DNA of 5,338 nucleotides, taken from Prevotellaceae bacterium (GTDB taxonomy: Bacteria; Bacteroidota; Bacteroidia; Bacteroidales; UBA932). The translations under genes and the position numbers were made by a program. Positions 5,203 through 5,338 of the stretch are shown one piece after another. The stretch is from NCBI GenBank assembly GCA_031259225.1, contig JAIRLT010000173.1, positions 1 to 5,338 on the forward strand. The letters are read 5' to 3'. Below the pieces are notes generated by a model, which saw nothing but the letters and a program-made list of their open reading frames with translations, was not told the origin of the DNA and did no database searches. The stretch's first letter is position 1. Every line of letters begins with the position of its first letter.

Positions 5203-5338
5203 TTATTTTATAAATGTATATCTACAACCGATGAATAATAAATTATTATATGTAAAGTCATCACGTAATTTTTCTAGCAAATTATTATTAGTCGTAATGC
5301 TATTTGCATATTGTTTAAAATCAAATATTGAGCTATTA
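5203..5338 (-). CDS. 3' end of an unidentified minus-strand gene
   Basis: The minus strand is open from the window edge for 44 codons and stops at TAA (5205-5203), 6 nt before the glycosyltransferase ATG and in the same frame. The visible part includes IFDFKQYANS, LLEKLRDDF and NNLLFIGCRYTFIK. Staying open for 44 codons is notable because the segment is only about 21% GC (28 of 136 bases), where stops are frequent. The tight spacing also fits an operon. The pattern Y, then L..KL, then LLFIG is loosely like the C-terminal part of SIR2-like domains, which usually read LFIGYS followed by an Asp; here the chain changes and ends soon after LFIG. That resemblance is a guess and the product is not assigned. 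Confidence 0.5.
   Translation of the reverse strand, partial: NSSIFDFKQYANSITTNNNLLEKLRDDFTYNNLLFIGCRYTFIK

Overview
The window looks like a chromosomal piece of a Bacteroidota bacterium, most likely of the order Bacteroidales. The evidence is three promoter-like sites of the Bacteroidota form TAnnTTTG (1609-1616, 2111-2118, and 1149-1156 on the minus strand), no obvious Shine-Dalgarno sequences before the starts, a tRNA-Glu directly followed by rpsT, and protein types common in this phylum.

Layout from left to right. At 1-858 (+) is the 3' end of a large cysteine-rich, probably exported protein with three 43-residue repeats. A gene-poor stretch follows (859-1634). It is not empty: it holds a candidate structured RNA on the minus strand (about 1012-1142) with its own promoter and U-tail, a possible 36-residue hydrophobic small protein (1174-1284), a 31-bp direct repeat (1381-1411 and 1536-1566), and an array of CACGTG-type palindromes spaced by about two helical turns (1436-1518). 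Next comes the housekeeping unit tRNA-Glu(UUC)-rpsT (1635-2028), with a clear promoter and a strong terminator. A second probable operon (2145-4172) carries a PLP-dependent class III aminotransferase and, 12 bp downstream, a conserved-looking exported protein of unknown function. On the opposite strand (4264-5196) lies a GtrB/DPM1-type family 2 glycosyltransferase with two C-terminal membrane helices. Upstream of it, running off the right edge, is the 3' end of another minus-strand reading frame (5203-5338) of very low GC content.

Working relationships. tRNA-Glu and rpsT probably share one transcript and serve translation. The aminotransferase and exported protein are probably co-transcribed, but no shared pathway can be read from the sequence. 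The glycosyltransferase probably charges a polyprenyl phosphate with a sugar for cell-envelope glycan modification. The parts most likely to be undescribed are the minus-strand RNA, the palindrome array and the repeat protein. No mobile element, CRISPR array or complete defence system is visible.
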